This document shows, piece after piece, positions 8,258 to 17,016 of a stretch of DNA of 64,000 nt. The DNA is from Microbacterium hydrocarbonoxydans (GTDB lineage Bacteria; Actinomycetota; Actinomycetes; Actinomycetales; Microbacteriaceae). The stretch's first letter is position 1; the number at the start of each line of letters is the position of its first letter. The stretch lies in assembly GCF_023715885.1 (NCBI RefSeq), contig NZ_JAMBOY010000001.1:186001-250000 (forward strand). Direction: 5' to 3'. Made by a program: the position numbers and the translations under genes. The notes under the pieces are model-generated. The model was not told the origin of the DNA. It saw only the letters and a list, made by a program, of their open reading frames with translations, and did no database searches.

Positions 8258-9565
8258 TCACCAGCGCCCGTAGCGGCGTTCCCAGTCCTCTTCGATCGTC
8301 CGGCGGCGACCGGCGACGAGGCCGGCGGGGATCGACAGCACGAGCACGGCGATCACGACGATGATCGGCACCGTCCAGCCGCCGGTGGTCTCGTGCAGGA
8401 GGCCGATGAGCAGCGGGAAGACCGCGGCGATGGCGTACCCGACGCTCTGCACGAAGCCGCTGAGCGCGACAGCGCTCTCCGGAGTGCGGGCGCGGACGCT
8501 GAGAAGCACGAGACTGAGCGGGAACAGGATGGCCGTCAGGCCGTAGATCAGCACCCAGAGCACCGGGGCCGCGGCCGGTGCGAAGAGCAGTCCGAGGAGG
8601 CCGGCGACGCCCGCCGCCACCGCGAACAGGTACAGCGGCCGAGTCGCCTGGAATCGCACGACGAGCACGGGTACGAGCAGTCCGCACGGCAGACCGGCGA
8701 GTGCGAAGAGCGACAGCAGGAAGCCGCCTGACGCCGGTGAGACTCCGGCGACGTCGACGAGCAGGGTCGGCAGCCAGGCGAACGCGACATAGGCCACGGT
8801 CGAGGAGGTGCCGAACACGAGGGCGAGCGCCCAGGCGAGAGGCAGCCGCCAGAGCCGTCCGAACACACGGGGGTTCGCGGGCACGGTCGCGATCGGACCG
8901 GTGGCGACGACTGCCGCATCGAGGCGCTCGTCGACCGGGTCGTTGTCGGGCAGCGCAGGCGCGGCGACGGCCGGAGCGGCAGGGCGTCGTCGATCGCCGA
9001 CCAGCACGGCGATCCACGGCAGCAGCGCGAGCACCGAGAACAGGCCCCACAGACCGAGCGAGATCCGCCAGCCCAGGGAGTCGGCGAGCGGAACGGCCAC
9101 GAGCGGCGGCACGAACGTCGAGATCGACAGGGTCGTCGAATACAGTGTCATCATCACGCCGAGGCGGTCGGCGAAGTACTTCTTGACCAGCGGCGGCAGC
9201 AGCACGTTGCCCGCGCCGACCCCCGCGAACACGACGACGGTGGCGGCGAGCAGGCTCGTCGAATCTGCGGCGAAACCTCGCAGCAGCAGGCCGATCGACA
9301 TGAGCGTCAGCGCCGCGACCGCGACCCGTTCGAGTCCGAACCGTCGCTCGACGAGCGGGGTCACGAGCCCGAAGACGGCGAAGCACACCGGAGGCGCGGC
9401 GCCGATGAGTCCGACCACGACGGGCGACACGGGGAAGTCCTCCGCGATGTGATCGATGACCGGCGACAGCGATGCCACGGCGGAGCGCAACGAGAACGCG
9501 ACCAGCACGATACCGATCAGCGCGAGAGCACGGCCCCGCCAGAGCGGTTGCGCGGCCGTCGTCAC
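8258..9565 (-). CDS. MFS transporter, CynX/NimT-like
   Basis: A 435-residue major-facilitator protein with about 12 hydrophobic segments and a long cytoplasmic loop near residues 195-235. The N-terminal LRSAVASLSPVIDHIAEDFPVS and the repeat GAAPPVCFAVFGLV resemble the cyanate/2-nitroimidazole transporter group. The GTG start overlaps the purF stop (GTGA, 9562-9565), so this is the third gene of a purM-purF-MFS operon. A link to purine or analogue transport is possible from context only. Confidence 0.85.
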   Translation of the reverse strand: MTTAAQPLWRGRALALIGIVLVAFSLRSAVASLSPVIDHIAEDFPVSPVVVGLIGAAPPVCFAVFGLVTPLVERRFGLERVAVAALTLMSIGLLLRGFAADSTSLLAATVVVFAGVGAGNVLLPPLVKKYFADRLGVMMTLYSTTLSISTFVPPLVAVPLADSLGWRISLGLWGLFSVLALLPWIAVLVGDRRRPAAPAVAAPALPDNDPVDERLDAAVVATGPIATVPANPRVFGRLWRLPLAWALALVFGTSSTVAYVAFAWLPTLLVDVAGVSPASGGFLLSLFALAGLPCGLLVPVLVVRFQATRPLYLFAVAAGVAGLLGLLFAPAAAPVLWVLIYGLTAILFPLSLVLLSVRARTPESAVALSGFVQSVGYAIAAVFPLLIGLLHETTGGWTVPIIVVIAVLVLSIPAGLVAGRRRTIEEDWERRYGRW

Positions 9566-11034
9566 GAGGTCTGCGACCCCTCCACCCACGCGAGGTACTC
9601 GTCGGAGACGGTGCCGGTCACGTACCGGCCGTCGAAGCAGCTCATGTCGAGGTCGGAGAGCACCGACCCCTCCGTGATCGCGGCCTTGAGGTCGTCGACC
9701 TCCTGGTAGACCAGGTGGTCGCAGCCCAGCTCCTCGGCGATCTCCGGGATGGTGCGACCGTGCGCGATGAGCTCGTGGCGCGACGGCATGTTGATGCCGT
9801 AGACGTGCGGATGCCGTACGGGCGGCGCCGCGGAAGCGAACGTCACCGACGTGGCACCGGCATCCCGAGCCATCTGGATGATCTGCTTCGAGGTCGTGCC
9901 GCGCACGATCGAGTCGTCGATGAGAAGCACGTTCTTGCCCTGGAACTCGGTCGACATCGCGTTCAGCTTCTGTCGCACGCTCTTCTTGCGCACCGCCTGC
10001 CCCGGCATGATGAAGGTGCGGCCGACGTAGCGGTTCTTGTAGAAGCCCTCACGGTACTCGATGCCCAGCTTGCGGGCGACCTCCATCGCGGCCGGCCGTG
10101 CGGAGTCGGGAATCGGCATCACGACGTCGATCTTGTCCATCGGCACATGCTTCGCGATGGTGTCGGCAAGGCGCTCACCCATGCGCAGGCGCGACTCGTA
10201 GACGGAGATGCCGTTCATGACCGAGTCCGGCCGCGCGAGGTAGACGTACTCGAACGCGCACGGCGCGAGGGTCGCGTCCGTCGCGCACTGCTTGGTGTGC
10301 AGCTCGCCGTCGTTGGTGATGAACACGGCCTCGCCGGGCTCGACCTCGCGGACGACCTCGTAGTCGCCGTTCTCGAGCACCAGCGACTCGCTCGCCACGA
10401 CCCACTCGTCCTTGCCCTTCGCGCCCTCGACTGTCGACGGACGACGTCCGAGGATGAGCGGACGGATGCCGAAGGGGTCGCGGAATGCGAGCAGACCGTA
10501 TCCGGCGATCACCGCGATCACCGCGTACGCGCCCTCGATGCGCTCGTGCGTGCGGGCGACAGCCTCGAAGATGCGCTCGGGGTCGAGGTCGACCGTCGAC
10601 GTGGTGTTCTGCAGCTCTCCCGCGAGCACGTTGAGCAGCAGCTCGGTGTCGCTCGAGGAGTTGAGGTGACGACGATCGCGCTTCGCCATGTCGGCGGTGA
10701 GCTCGCGCGTGTTGGTGAGGTTGCCGTTGTGGATGAGGATGATGCCGTAGGGCGCGTTCACGTAGAACGGCTGCATCTCCTCCTCGCTCGACGCGGTGCC
10801 CTTGGTCGCGTAGCGGACGTGTCCGAGACCCACGTTGCCGAGCAGTCCGCGCATGTCGCGGGTGCGGAACGCCTCACGAACCATGCCCTGCGCCTTCGCG
10901 TTGTGCATGACGCCGTTGGCCTCTGCCGTCGCGATGCCCGTCGCATCCTGACCGCGGTGCTGCAGCAGGAGAAGGGCGTCGTAGATGTCCTGATTGACCG
11001 GGGCCGTCCCGACCATTCCGACGATGCCGCACAT
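9562..11034 (-). CDS. purF: Amidophosphoribosyltransferase PurF
   Basis: This catalyses the first committed step of purine synthesis, turning PRPP and glutamine into phosphoribosylamine. The 490-residue protein starts MCGIVGMVG, so Cys2 becomes the N-terminal nucleophile after Met removal, without a propeptide. The phosphoribosyltransferase PRPP loop LLIDDSIVRGTTS lies at about residues 370-382. It is located 6 nt downstream of purM and overlaps the MFS gene by 4 nt. Confidence 0.98.
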   Translation of the reverse strand: MCGIVGMVGTAPVNQDIYDALLLLQHRGQDATGIATAEANGVMHNAKAQGMVREAFRTRDMRGLLGNVGLGHVRYATKGTASSEEEMQPFYVNAPYGIILIHNGNLTNTRELTADMAKRDRRHLNSSSDTELLLNVLAGELQNTTSTVDLDPERIFEAVARTHERIEGAYAVIAVIAGYGLLAFRDPFGIRPLILGRRPSTVEGAKGKDEWVVASESLVLENGDYEVVREVEPGEAVFITNDGELHTKQCATDATLAPCAFEYVYLARPDSVMNGISVYESRLRMGERLADTIAKHVPMDKIDVVMPIPDSARPAAMEVARKLGIEYREGFYKNRYVGRTFIMPGQAVRKKSVRQKLNAMSTEFQGKNVLLIDDSIVRGTTSKQIIQMARDAGATSVTFASAAPPVRHPHVYGINMPSRHELIAHGRTIPEIAEELGCDHLVYQEVDDLKAAITEGSVLSDLDMSCFDGRYVTGTVSDEYLAWVEGSQTS

Positions 11035-11040
11035 GGGGGT

Positions 11041-12156
11041 TTACTTCGCTCCGTCCGCGTAGGCGCCCACGAGGCGCACTGCTCCGCCGTCGACGCCCTT
11101 GGCGCCCTGCTCGAACTCCCCCGAGGGTCGGGCGCCGAAGCCGACGGTGCCGACCTGCCACGCGCGCATGCCCTCCGCGTCGAGGGCCGCGATCGCGGCA
11201 TCCTTCTTGTCCGCCGCGACGACCGCGAGGAAGCCGATCCCGAGGTTCCAGGTCCCCTCCGCGGACTCCAGAGTCGACCCGGCGATGTCGCTGAGCACCC
11301 GGAACACGGGGCTGGGCGACCAGGTGCCGCGGTCGACCTCCGCCCAGCTGCCCTGGGGCAGCACACGGGCGAGGTTCGCGGCGATGCCGCCGCCGGTGAC
11401 GTGGCTGAGGGAGTGCACTCCGCCGTCGAGCGCCGCGATGAGACGCAGGAGAGGGAGGGTGTACAGGCGGGTGGGCTCGAGCAGTGCCTCGCCCCACGTC
11501 GTGCCGAAATCGGCGGCGTTGTCGCCGTAGCCGATGCCGGCGTTGGTGACGATGTGTCGCACGAGCGAGTAGCCGTTGGAGTGCAGTCCGCTGGAGGCGA
11601 TTGCGAGCACGGCATCGCCGTCCTGCACGCGCTCGGCGCCGAGGATCTCATCCGCCTCGACGACACCGGTGGCCGCGCCCGCGACGTCGTAGTCGCGCGG
11701 GCCGAGGAGCCCGGGGTGCTCGGCGGTCTCGCCGCCGACCAGAGCGGTGCCGGTGGCGGAGCAGGCCTCCGCGATGCCTCGGACGATGTCGGCGATGCGC
11801 TCTGGGAGGACCTTGCCACAGGCGATGTAGTCGGTCATGAAGAGCGGCTTCGCGCCCATCACCACGATGTCGTCGACGACCATGCCGACGAGGTCCTGAC
11901 CAATCGTGTCGTGCTTGTCGATCGCCTGCGCGATCGCGACCTTCGTGCCGACGCCGTCGGTGCTGGTCGCGAGCAGCGGACGACGGAAGTCGCGCAGGGC
12001 GCTGGCGTCGAAGAGTCCGGCGAATCCGCCGACTCCTCCGAGCACTTCCGGTCCGTGCGTCGCACGAACCGACGACTTCATGAGTTCGACCGCGAGATCA
12101 CCGGCGGCGGTGTCGACGCCGGCTTCGGAATAGGGATTGGTGGGGGAGGCAGCCAC
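11041..12156 (-). CDS. purM: Phosphoribosylformylglycinamidine cyclo-ligase PurM (AIR synthetase)
   Basis: It closes the imidazole ring of AIR using FGAM and ATP. The 371-residue protein has the PurM-type ATP-binding N-terminal half (STDGVGTK near 65-72, then DLVGMVVDDIVVMGAKPLF) and the VGGETAEHPG loop around residue 140. It starts with GTG. A TAGTCT hexamer ends exactly 6 nt upstream and there is no Shine-Dalgarno sequence, so the operon mRNA is probably leaderless. purF follows after 6 nt. Confidence 0.97.
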   Translation of the reverse strand: MAASPTNPYSEAGVDTAAGDLAVELMKSSVRATHGPEVLGGVGGFAGLFDASALRDFRRPLLATSTDGVGTKVAIAQAIDKHDTIGQDLVGMVVDDIVVMGAKPLFMTDYIACGKVLPERIADIVRGIAEACSATGTALVGGETAEHPGLLGPRDYDVAGAATGVVEADEILGAERVQDGDAVLAIASSGLHSNGYSLVRHIVTNAGIGYGDNAADFGTTWGEALLEPTRLYTLPLLRLIAALDGGVHSLSHVTGGGIAANLARVLPQGSWAEVDRGTWSPSPVFRVLSDIAGSTLESAEGTWNLGIGFLAVVAADKKDAAIAALDAEGMRAWQVGTVGFGARPSGEFEQGAKGVDGGAVRLVGAYADGAK

Positions 12157-12162
12157 CCGTCC

Positions 12163-12168
12163 AGACTA
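12163..12168 (-). promoter_or_regulatory. -10 element TAGTCT, leaderless purM-purF promoter
   Basis: TAGTCT (minus strand) followed by 6 nt and the GTG of purM. No convincing -35. A GGCACCGGC/GCCGGTGCC hairpin lies just upstream at 12180-12199. Confidence 0.5.
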
Positions 12169-12301
12169 CCGCCCGCCGGGGCACCGGCTCGCCGGTGCCG
12201 ACGCTCGTCAGCGCGGCATCCGCGGGACCGACGGATCAACCATGGACAGAAGGGGCGCTGCGGGCGAGACTGGCATCCGATGAGCCCGGAAGGGAGCCCA
12301 G

Positions 12302-13957
12302 GTGGGAGCAGCGGAGGAGCAGGTCGACCCCGTGGAGATGGATGCCGTCATGTCGCCGCCCCTGAGCGACGAGCAGTGGGAGCGGCTTGTCGCCGCCGGC
12401 ACAGCGGAAGACGTCGCGGTGGGCGACTACGTGTTCCGCACCGGGGAGTCGGGGTACGACCTGATCGTCATCGAGTCCGGGGAGGTCGAGATCGTCCGCG
12501 ACGCGCTCCGCTGGGTGGGAGAGGCGGTCATCACGACCATGGGACCGCGGACCTTCGCCGGGGAGCTCGGTCTGCTCAACGGCCAGGGCGCCTTCCTGTC
12601 CGCTCGGGTCACGAAGGCGGGCCGCGTGCATCGCGTGAGCCGAGCGCAGCTGCGCGCCCTCATGAACGAGGACGACGAGCTATGCGATCTGATCCTGCAC
12701 GCGCTCTGGGCACGGCGCGAATCCCTGCGCACGGGACCCGCGGCCATGACGCTGAAGTTCGTCGGCACGGGTTCCTCGAACGACTTCCTCGCCCTGCGCC
12801 GCTTCGCCGAGCGCCTCGACCTCGTGCACAAGGCCGTGGCCCTGCCACCCGGCGACCTCGGCACGCTCGACACGCACGAGATCACGGTCGACGACCTGCC
12901 CGTCGCGTTCATCCAGGGTGAGCCGCTGCTCCGTGCGACCCCCGGTCTCGTGGCCGAGCACCTCGGACTGAGCTACCAGGCGCAGGCCGACGAGATCGTC
13001 GACCTCGTGGTCGTCGGCGGGGGTCCGGCCGGACTCGCCGCCGCCATCTACGGCGCCTCGGAGGGGCTCAGCACGGTGCTGCTCGACGCCGTCGCCCCGG
13101 GTGGTCAAGCGGCGGCGACCTCGCGCATCGAGAACTTCCTCGGCTTCCCGTTCGGCGTGAGCGGCGGGGATCTCATCGGCCAGGCGATCCTGCAGGCGCT
13201 GAAGTTCGGCGTGCGGGTCTACGCTCCGTGCGAGGCGACCGGCCTGACGCGGATCGCTCCCGACCTGCTCGACGTCGCCCTCTCGGACGGTCGCCTCATC
13301 CGAGCGAGCAGCGTGATCGTCACGTCGGGCGCCGCGTACCGACGCCTCGACCTCGAACGCTGGCAGGACTTCGAGCGGTCGGGCGTGTACTACGCCGCGA
13401 CCCCGCTCGAGCTGCGCCAGGTGCAGGGCAAGCCGGTCGTCGTCGTGGGCGGCGCGAACTCCGCGGGGCAGGCGGCGCTGTACCTGTCCGCCCACGGATC
13501 CCCCGTGCATCTTGTCGTCCGTGGCGACGAGCTGGGCACCCGCATGTCGAGCTATCTCGCCGATCGGCTCGCCGACGACCCGCGGGTGCGCGTGCACACC
13601 TCGTCGAACGTCGTCGGCCTCGACGGCGACGGCACACTCGAATCGGTGCGCATCGACACCGTGGGCGACGTCGACGCCCGCGGCCTGTTCTGCTTCATCG
13701 GCGCGACGCCGGCGACCTCGTGGCTGCCGACGCTCGATCGCGACCCTGAGGGATTCATCCGCACCGGCACCGACGTCGCCGTGCAGACCCTCGACCAGTG
13801 GCAGGGCCTGGGCCGCGAGCCGCTCCCGTTCGAGACGTCGGCACCGCGCGTGTTCGCGGCGGGTGATGTGCGCCGTGGATCGATGAAGCGGGTCGCCGCC
13901 GCCGTCGGCGAGGGATCGAGTGCGGTGGCGTCCGTCCACCGCGCGCTGGCCTACTGA
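12302..13957 (+). CDS. Cyclic-nucleotide-binding/thioredoxin-reductase-like FAD protein lacking CxxC
   Basis: A 551-residue three-part protein. Residues about 20-135 form a Crp-type cyclic-nucleotide-binding domain, 140-230 a thioredoxin/glutaredoxin-like segment (SNDFLALRRFAERL, DLPVAFIQGEPLL), and 236-551 a pyridine-nucleotide-disulfide reductase module with VVVGGGPAGLAAA and a second dinucleotide site VVVVGGANSAG. Where thioredoxin reductase carries the redox Cys-x2-Cys this protein reads YYAAT (363-367), so it cannot do classical dithiol chemistry. GTG start with GGAAGGGAG upstream. The UBP zinc-finger gene follows 23 nt later and probably works with it. It may be a ligand-gated NAD(P)H oxidase or sensor. 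Confidence 0.85.
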   Translation: MGAAEEQVDPVEMDAVMSPPLSDEQWERLVAAGTAEDVAVGDYVFRTGESGYDLIVIESGEVEIVRDALRWVGEAVITTMGPRTFAGELGLLNGQGAFLSARVTKAGRVHRVSRAQLRALMNEDDELCDLILHALWARRESLRTGPAAMTLKFVGTGSSNDFLALRRFAERLDLVHKAVALPPGDLGTLDTHEITVDDLPVAFIQGEPLLRATPGLVAEHLGLSYQAQADEIVDLVVVGGGPAGLAAAIYGASEGLSTVLLDAVAPGGQAAATSRIENFLGFPFGVSGGDLIGQAILQALKFGVRVYAPCEATGLTRIAPDLLDVALSDGRLIRASSVIVTSGAAYRRLDLERWQDFERSGVYYAATPLELRQVQGKPVVVVGGANSAGQAALYLSAHGSPVHLVVRGDELGTRMSSYLADRLADDPRVRVHTSSNVVGLDGDGTLESVRIDTVGDVDARGLFCFIGATPATSWLPTLDRDPEGFIRTGTDVAVQTLDQWQGLGREPLPFETSAPRVFAAGDVRRGSMKRVAAAVGEGSSAVASVHRALAY

Positions 13958-13980
13958 GACCGAGTCCGCAAGGGAGAGAG

Positions 13981-14325
13981 ATGAGTACCGACATCGATGT
14001 GAACGTCGCGCCGTCCGGCACCGGATGCGTCGAGTGCGACGAGCGGGACGGCTTCTGGGTGCATCTGCGCCGCTGCGCCGCCTGCGGGCACGTGGGATGC
14101 TGCGACTCGTCGCCGGGCCAGCACGCGACGGCGCACTTCCAGGAGACCGGGCACCGCCTGATCCAGAGCTTCGAGCCGGGTGAGGACTGGTTCTGGGACT
14201 ATGTCGACGAGACCGTCCTCGAGGGACCGGAGCTCGCGGCTCCGACCAGCAGGCCGCAGGATCAGCCCTCCCCCGGCCCGGCCGGACGCGTGCCGGCGAA
14301 CTGGCGCGAGCTCATCCACACCTGA
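13981..14325 (+). CDS. UBP-type zinc-finger domain protein
   Basis: A 114-residue protein with a ubiquitin-hydrolase-type (ZnF-UBP) zinc finger. Candidate ligands are Cys16-x2-Cys19, Cys32-x2-Cys35, Cys40/Cys41, His48, His52 and His58, in CRRC-like spacing around CAACGHVGCCD and HATAHFQETGH. The acidic, Trp-rich tail (GEDWFWDYVDE) is typical of the bacterial members. In eukaryotes this fold binds free ubiquitin C-termini; the bacterial ligand is unknown. GGGAGAGAG precedes the ATG. It forms a two-gene unit with the TrxR-like protein. Confidence 0.9.
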   Translation: MSTDIDVNVAPSGTGCVECDERDGFWVHLRRCAACGHVGCCDSSPGQHATAHFQETGHRLIQSFEPGEDWFWDYVDETVLEGPELAAPTSRPQDQPSPGPAGRVPANWRELIHT

Positions 14326-14330
14326 CATGA

Positions 14331-14371
14331 CGGATGCGGTGCGGGACCGCGACGGCCCCGCACCGCATCCG
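14331..14371. terminator. Strong bidirectional terminator hairpin
   Basis: A perfect 15-bp stem, CGGATGCGGTGCGGG (14331-14345) with CCCGCACCGCATCCG (14357-14371), and an 11-nt loop. It sits between the convergent UBP zinc-finger and DUF3618 genes. Confidence 0.8.
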
Positions 14372-14378
14372 ACGCGCG

Positions 14379-14957
14379 TCAGCGCTGATCTGCGACCGCG
14401 TCGCGCGCCTGCTCCGCCTCTTCCTTGACGGTGTCGGCGGCTGAGACGGCCTCGTCCTTCACGTGGGACGCGGCATCCGTCACCTCGTCCTTGACGGCCG
14501 TCGCCGCGTCCTGCGCCGGTTCCTTGAGGTGCTCCCCGACCGTCTTCGCGACCGACGTCGCCTCGTCGACCAGCGGCTGTGCCTTGTCCTTGACCTCTTC
14601 GGCGAGTTCCTTCTCCTTCTGCGAGGCCGGGATCAGCGCCGCCGCGACGAGCCCGGCCGCGAACGCCATCAGCCCCACCGCGAGCGGATTGCCCTGCGCC
14701 TTGCGCACGGCGCTGTGCCCGACGCCGCCGACAGCCGAGGCCGCCGTCGAGCCGGCGTCCGACACGGCGTCGCCCGCATCGTCGGCCGCGCCCATGACGC
14801 GATCGACGACCGACCGGACGGCACCCTTCATCTTCTTCGTCTGCCGGTGCACGACCTTCGACGGCGTGACCTTGTCGGCCAGGGCGTCGACGTCGCGGCC
14901 GAATTCCTGCCTGGTGCGCTCGATGTCGGCGCGGATGGCGTCTGGTGAATCACTCAT
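14379..14957 (-). CDS. DUF3618-family membrane-associated protein
   Basis: A 192-residue protein. The N-terminus DAIRADIERTRQEFGRDVDAL is the DUF3618 signature, one membrane helix lies around residues 95-113, and the C-terminal 80 residues are a Lys/Glu/Ala-rich amphipathic repeat resembling LEA-like stress proteins (KDEVTDAASHVKDEAVSAADTV-type units). It starts in an ATGA overlap with the holin-like gene and ends a three-gene operon. The family is linked to envelope integrity under stress; the exact role is unknown. Confidence 0.88.
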   Translation of the reverse strand: MSDSPDAIRADIERTRQEFGRDVDALADKVTPSKVVHRQTKKMKGAVRSVVDRVMGAADDAGDAVSDAGSTAASAVGGVGHSAVRKAQGNPLAVGLMAFAAGLVAAALIPASQKEKELAEEVKDKAQPLVDEATSVAKTVGEHLKEPAQDAATAVKDEVTDAASHVKDEAVSAADTVKEEAEQARDAVADQR

Positions 14958-15367
14958 CGGTTCTCCTCGTTTCTCTTCACGGCGTCCGGGATGCGCTTGA
15001 CGGTCTCGACCGTGCGCGGCGCCCCCTCGACGCTCTTCAGCTGTGTGCGTCCCATCAGGAACAGGACGAGCGCGATCAGCGCCCAGATGACGGCGACGAT
15101 CACCGCCGACCAGCCGAGGCCGGTCAGATACCCGAGCGCCCACCACAGGGCGACGGAGAGGAAGAAGACCGCCATGAGCGCCGCGTATCCCGCACCGCCC
15201 AGCATCCCCGCTCCTCGACCCGCCCTCGCCGCCGACTGCTTGAGCTCGGCCTTGGCCAGTTCGAGCTCCTGGCGCATCAGCGTCGACAGGTCGGATGTGA
15301 CCTCTCCCAGCAGATCGCCGAGCGACGTCGTCTCGGCCTTGCGCTCGGAGGGCGTCGGGTCTGTCAT
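14954..15367 (-). CDS. Phage holin family (superfamily III-like) membrane protein
   Basis: A 137-residue protein with an N-terminal amphipathic segment (SLGDLLGEVTSDLSTLMRQELELAKAE, residues about 15-41) and two hydrophobic helices (about 58-80 and 84-104). This matches the chromosomal Phage_holin_3_6 family common in actinobacteria beside DUF3618. There are no phage genes nearby, so a housekeeping or stress role is more likely than lysis. It overlaps both neighbours by 4 nt. Confidence 0.85.
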   Translation of the reverse strand: MTDPTPSERKAETTSLGDLLGEVTSDLSTLMRQELELAKAELKQSAARAGRGAGMLGGAGYAALMAVFFLSVALWWALGYLTGLGWSAVIVAVIWALIALVLFLMGRTQLKSVEGAPRTVETVKRIPDAVKRNEENR

Positions 15368-16170
15368 GGTCGCTCCTCTCCGGGCGCATCGTGCGCGGCG
15401 CCGGCACGGTCATAGAGCGGGGTGTCGCTGCCTTCGAGGGGCGGGGTCACGCCGGTGTCATACCGCGCGCCTCCCGGCGACCCCGGCAGCCCGGTCGGCT
15501 CGCCCACCGGCACCGGCGGCACCGGCGGCGGAACGGCACCGGTCTCGCCCGTGCCCGCAGCCGAGGCGGGAGCGGCGGTGCCCGGGCCCGCCGCAGCAGA
15601 ACCGGGAGCATCGGAAGCCTTCGATCCCGAGGATCCGCTCCCCGAGCTGCTCTCAGCCGCGCTCTCGGACAGCGCCCTCGTCAGCCGCCCGACGACCAGT
15701 CCCGCTGCCGCCGCGACGGCGATGAACGTGCCGGGCTTGCGGCGGGCGTAGGAGGTCACCTCCGACAGGAGCGACTCCGGATCGCGATCCCCGATCCAGC
15801 CCGCGATGCCCTGCACCCTGGTTGACACCTGACGCACGAGGTCGGCCGCCACGCCACCCTCCGCGCCGTCGGCCATGGTCTTCAGCTCGCCACCCACCGA
15901 CTGCAGCCCCTCGGCGACGCGCCGCTGCTGCACGGCCGCCTGGTCGCGCAGCTCGTCTCGCGTCTGCCGGTACAGGTCCTTCACCTGATCCTTCGCCTCA
16001 TGCGCGACGGCACCGGCCTCGGCCTTCGCGGTCTCGACCACGCCGGCCGCCTGCTCCGACGCAGTGCCGGTCAGGCCGATCGCCTCATCCTTCGCGGTCT
16101 GCACGACTCCGGAGGACTCCGAGGAGCCTGTGCCGGAGGCCGGAGCCCCTTCGCCATAACTCTGTGACAT
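15364..16170 (-). CDS. Coiled-coil stress-type membrane protein, unknown function
   Basis: A 268-residue protein, first gene of the holin/DUF3618 operon. Residues 20-75 form Ala/Glu/Lys-rich amphipathic helices (QTAKDEAIGLTG, VVETAKAEAGAVAHEAKDQ) like LEA or apolipoprotein repeats. A helix near 168-186 (KPGTFIAVAAAAGLVVGRL) can insert in the membrane. The last 80 residues are a Ser/Gly/Pro-rich disordered tail. GAGGAA precedes the ATG. I do not recognise a specific family. The architecture matches proteins that co-occur with DUF3618 and the holin-like protein. Confidence 0.75.
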   Translation of the reverse strand: MSQSYGEGAPASGTGSSESSGVVQTAKDEAIGLTGTASEQAAGVVETAKAEAGAVAHEAKDQVKDLYRQTRDELRDQAAVQQRRVAEGLQSVGGELKTMADGAEGGVAADLVRQVSTRVQGIAGWIGDRDPESLLSEVTSYARRKPGTFIAVAAAAGLVVGRLTRALSESAAESSSGSGSSGSKASDAPGSAAAGPGTAAPASAAGTGETGAVPPPVPPVPVGEPTGLPGSPGGARYDTGVTPPLEGSDTPLYDRAGAAHDAPGEERP

Positions 16171-16247
16171 GTTGTTCCTCTCGCTGCGGCCGGTGCTCAC
16201 CGGCGTGGGAACGGGTCTACGCCCGCGTCCGAGGCGGGTCGCGAGGG

Positions 16248-16277
16248 TTGACGTGCGCGCCCTGCGAGGGTTACTGT
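16248..16277 (+). promoter_or_regulatory. Possible sigma-70-type promoter in the divergent gap
   Basis: TTGACG (16248-16253) and TACTGT (16272-16277) are separated by 18 bp, within a direct repeat of GCGAGGGTT. They point toward the gene starting at 16375, whose own leaderless-type element lies closer, so this is an alternative upstream start. Confidence 0.3.
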
Positions 16278-16362
16278 GCCGCGCGCGCGACCGGAGCCGG
16301 ATCCGGCTCGGAATCGGCGTCGCGGATCGCGTCGGGACTGCCACGCGGCGGCGAGCGCCGCC

Positions 16363-16368
16363 TACGAT
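16363..16368 (+). promoter_or_regulatory. -10 element TACGAT for a leaderless transcript
   Basis: TACGAT ends 6 nt before the ATG at 16375 with only GGGGCC between. This fits the TANNNT-N6-start pattern. Confidence 0.45.
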
Positions 16369-16374
16369 GGGGCC

Positions 16375-17007
16375 ATGGCCGACAAGCCGCAGTGGCTGAT
16401 CCGCGAGGACGCGAGCGTCTCCGTGCTCGTCGCGCTGGCGCTGCGTCAGGCCATCGGCATCCGCGCTCCCGACGACCTGCCCGGCCTCCGCGACCTGCCG
16501 GTCAGGCCGCCGGACGCGACCGAGGTGACCCCGGCGCTCGAGAAGCAGTGGCGCGAGTACTGGGACATGACGGTCGAGCCTCGTGCGCACCCGTCGGGGG
16601 TGCCGCTCGAACTCGTCGAGGGGTTCGACACGCTCGTCGCCCTGCCGGCCTCCGGGGCGGAGGAGCTGCGCGAGGCCGTCGCGCCGCACGCAGCATCCGT
16701 CCTGCACTATGCGCGCGTCGCGCATGACCGCTATCTGACGTCGATCCGCAGCTCGATGGGCACCCGATCCGGCGCGGGCACGACGAACGGGGAGTCCTAC
16801 CGCGCGTACGCCAGCGCGATCGCGGAGTTCGAGCGCGACATCGGTCGCCGCGCGCACTCGTTCGAGCTGAACGTGCAGGTGCTGCCGTTCTCGCAGCGCG
16901 GCATCTGGTGGATCGGCACCCTGACCGTCGCGGTGACCGACGGTCTGCGTCGCGACGTCGTGTCGTTCGACTCGGCGATCCGTCCGATCATCGCCGAACT
17001 CGCCTGA
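16375..17007 (+). CDS. Conserved hypothetical protein
   Basis: A 210-residue soluble protein I do not recognise. It has a charged N-terminus (WLIREDASVSVLVALALRQ), a middle with Pro-rich DLPVRPPDATEV, and a C-terminal beta-type stretch with GIWWIGTLTVAVTDGL. No signal peptide, membrane helix or catalytic motif is evident. Base composition and codon use match the neighbours, so it is a real gene. Its stop is 9 nt from that of a convergent small membrane protein gene. Its start is probably leaderless. Confidence 0.7.
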   Translation: MADKPQWLIREDASVSVLVALALRQAIGIRAPDDLPGLRDLPVRPPDATEVTPALEKQWREYWDMTVEPRAHPSGVPLELVEGFDTLVALPASGAEELREAVAPHAASVLHYARVAHDRYLTSIRSSMGTRSGAGTTNGESYRAYASAIAEFERDIGRRAHSFELNVQVLPFSQRGIWWIGTLTVAVTDGLRRDVVSFDSAIRPIIAELA

Positions 17008-17016
17008 CGCGGGCCG

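Noticed and set aside
9472..12921. A 1149-codon open frame on the plus strand opposite purF and purM
   Set aside because: It is the antisense shadow of two unmistakable purine genes; the translation is Arg/Asp/Val-rich with no domain.
14954..15367. Prophage, suggested by the holin-like protein
   Set aside because: No lysin, integrase, capsid or tail genes nearby; the holin-like/DUF3618 pair is chromosomal in actinobacteria.
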